From: Candidatus Heimdallarchaeota archaeon
GTDB taxonomy: Archaea > Asgardarchaeota > Heimdallarchaeia > Heimdallarchaeales > Heimdallarchaeaceae
Length of the DNA stretch: 6,511 bases
Direction: 5' to 3'
Assembly (NCBI GenBank): GCA_016839875.1
Contig: JAEOTK010000032.1
Coordinates: 1 to 6,511, forward strand
Shown here: positions 5,666 to 6,511 of the stretch, in pieces
Position numbering within the stretch: position 1 is the stretch's first letter
Layout: each line of letters opens with the position of its first letter
Made by a program: the position numbers and the translations under genes
The notes under the pieces: generated by a model
What the model saw: the letters and a program-made list of their open reading frames with translations, nothing else
Told to the model about the DNA's origin: nothing
The model's database searches: none

Positions 5666-6511
5666 GGCTTCTAGTTCAGATTTTTTTGCTAATTCTGGAA
5701 CAATTTGTAAGAATGGTACTATAGCATTTGCAATCGCGGAAAATGCATCATCTTTATTCCCAGTCACAATCATTCTATCTATCTCCAGATTCTGATATAT
5801 CTCTGGGAGTTTTTCAATTATCATTTCTTGGAATAAACGAGTATCTGCTTTTGCTAGAGCTTCGATTCTTTTTAGAATACCTTCAGCTTCAGCCATTTTA
5901 GCTTCTCTAATAGCTGCTGCTTCTCCTCTTGCTCTTGCTACCATCTCGAATTGTTTAGCATCAGCAAGTCTCCTTATCTGTTCAGCATTTGCATCAGCTT
6001 CAATTTCAACTTTGGTCTGGTAGGTGTGAGCTTCTACTTCAGTCCTTTTTCTTTCTAATTCCTGAACCTTGATCTCTTTATCTTTCTCTTTTGATTCAAC
6101 ATCAAGTTGTACTTCTTGCTGTTCAATACCCACTTTTCGACTTACTTCTAAATCTCTTAATTGAGTGATTTCTTGCATCTCTGCGCTTTTAAGTCGAGCT
6201 AATTTCTCTTGTTCAATTTTCATGATTGCTGAAACATTAGATTTAAGGTTTGGATCAATGATCTCTATATCTCTAATCTCACAGCTTTCAATAATTAATC
6301 CCCAATCTGCAGTTAATGAATGGAGTTCCTTTGTTACGGCTTCGATGATGGCCTGTCTGTCCCGAATGATTTTTTCTAAAGCCATATTAGCACAAGTTGT
6401 ACGGATAATACTTTCAGCAGCATTTCTAATAATATTCTCTACATAAGCTACTGATGACTTGTCCCAAGATGTTCTAGAAAAAGCAACTTCAGGATCAATT
6501 ACTCTCCAAAA
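5651..6511 (-). CDS. SPFH/flotillin-like membrane-scaffold protein (5' end outside window)
   Basis: The reading frame stays open to the window edge, so the N-terminus, including any membrane anchor, is missing; 286 residues are visible. An internal ATG at 6385 is not the likely start, because the 42 residues before it (FWRVIDPEVAFSRTSWDKSS..., then VENIIRNAAESIIRTT) match the end of a stomatin/band 7 (SPFH) domain. The domain continues as NMALEKIIRDRQAI, WGLIIESCEIRDIEI. From about visible residue 95 to 210 there is a long charged coiled coil rich in E, K, A and Q (EKDKEIKVQELERKRTEVEA; ARGEAAAIREAKMAEAEGI), typical of flotillin EA-rich repeats. The end, LPEIYQNLEIDRMIVTGN followed by a hydrophobic AIANAIVPFL helix, resembles flotillin C-termini. 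Such proteins oligomerise on membranes and organise local lipid-protein domains. Stomatin-like or prohibitin-like are alternatives. Confidence 0.85.
   Translation of the reverse strand, partial: FWRVIDPEVAFSRTSWDKSSVAYVENIIRNAAESIIRTTCANMALEKIIRDRQAIIEAVTKELHSLTADWGLIIESCEIRDIEIIDPNLKSNVSAIMKIEQEKLARLKSAEMQEITQLRDLEVSRKVGIEQQEVQLDVESKEKDKEIKVQELERKRTEVEAHTYQTKVEIEADANAEQIRRLADAKQFEMVARARGEAAAIREAKMAEAEGILKRIEALAKADTRLFQEMIIEKLPEIYQNLEIDRMIVTGNKDDAFSAIANAIVPFLQIVPELAKKSELEAKKKN

Noticed and set aside
6383..6385. ATG at 6385 as the start of the SPFH gene
   Set aside because: The same frame is open to the window edge and the 42 residues before this ATG continue a plausible SPFH domain, so the gene is cut by the window and not started here.
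6165..6446. Plus-strand frame of 93 codons opposite the SPFH gene
   Set aside because: It is antisense to the coiled-coil and SPFH coding sequence; its hydrophobic look comes from reading charged-helix codons backwards.
1..6511. CRISPR arrays, tRNA genes, insertion sequences or a multi-gene defence system
   Set aside because: No spaced direct repeats, cloverleaf-like sequence, transposase or terminal inverted repeats were seen, and the gene products do not form a recognisable defence or mobile module.

Overview
The window is A+T-rich and reads as archaeal, with a tentative lean towards an Asgard-type lineage. The four-subunit ferredoxin-linked 2-oxoacid oxidoreductase, encoded in the order gamma-delta-alpha-beta, is the layout known from anaerobic archaea. 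Shine-Dalgarno sites inside that operon match the archaeal GGAGGTGAT type, GTG/TTG starts are common, and AGA dominates the arginine codons. The Asgard suggestion rests mainly on one gene that looks like a longin/roadblock-like protein with a C-terminal winged helix. No rRNA, tRNA or other phylogenetic marker is present, so this placement is an inference. There are no mobile elements, CRISPR arrays or RNA genes, and no gene-free stretch exceeds about 120 bases.

Layout, left to right. Positions 1-2460 carry a plus-strand operon for pyruvate (2-oxoacid):ferredoxin oxidoreductase: the 3' end of the gamma subunit, then complete delta (two 4Fe-4S clusters), alpha and beta (thiamine diphosphate) subunits. 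The genes overlap or are separated by 6 bases, and each internal start has its own Shine-Dalgarno site. A T-rich terminator-like run follows. Next come three plus-strand genes separated by 93-116 base spacers and probably transcribed singly: an HD-domain nucleotidase of the YfbR/HDDC2 type (2554-3195), a 396-residue protein with apparent longin-like domains and a C-terminal winged helix (3312-4502), and a winged-helix plus class I methyltransferase protein (4610-5632). From the right edge an SPFH/flotillin-like gene runs on the minus strand (5651-6511, its 5' end outside the window). It converges on the methyltransferase gene, and a perfect 11-bp hairpin between them could terminate both transcripts.

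How they fit together: the oxidoreductase joins acetyl-CoA metabolism to ferredoxin in the cytoplasm and is clearly an operon. The other genes show no obvious shared pathway; the HD protein would act in nucleotide clean-up and the SPFH protein in membrane organisation. I see no convincing new multi-gene system. The least explained items are the longin-like/winged-helix protein and the chain of inverted repeats directly upstream of it, followed by the divergent methyltransferase and the unusual active-site loops of the oxidoreductase beta subunit.
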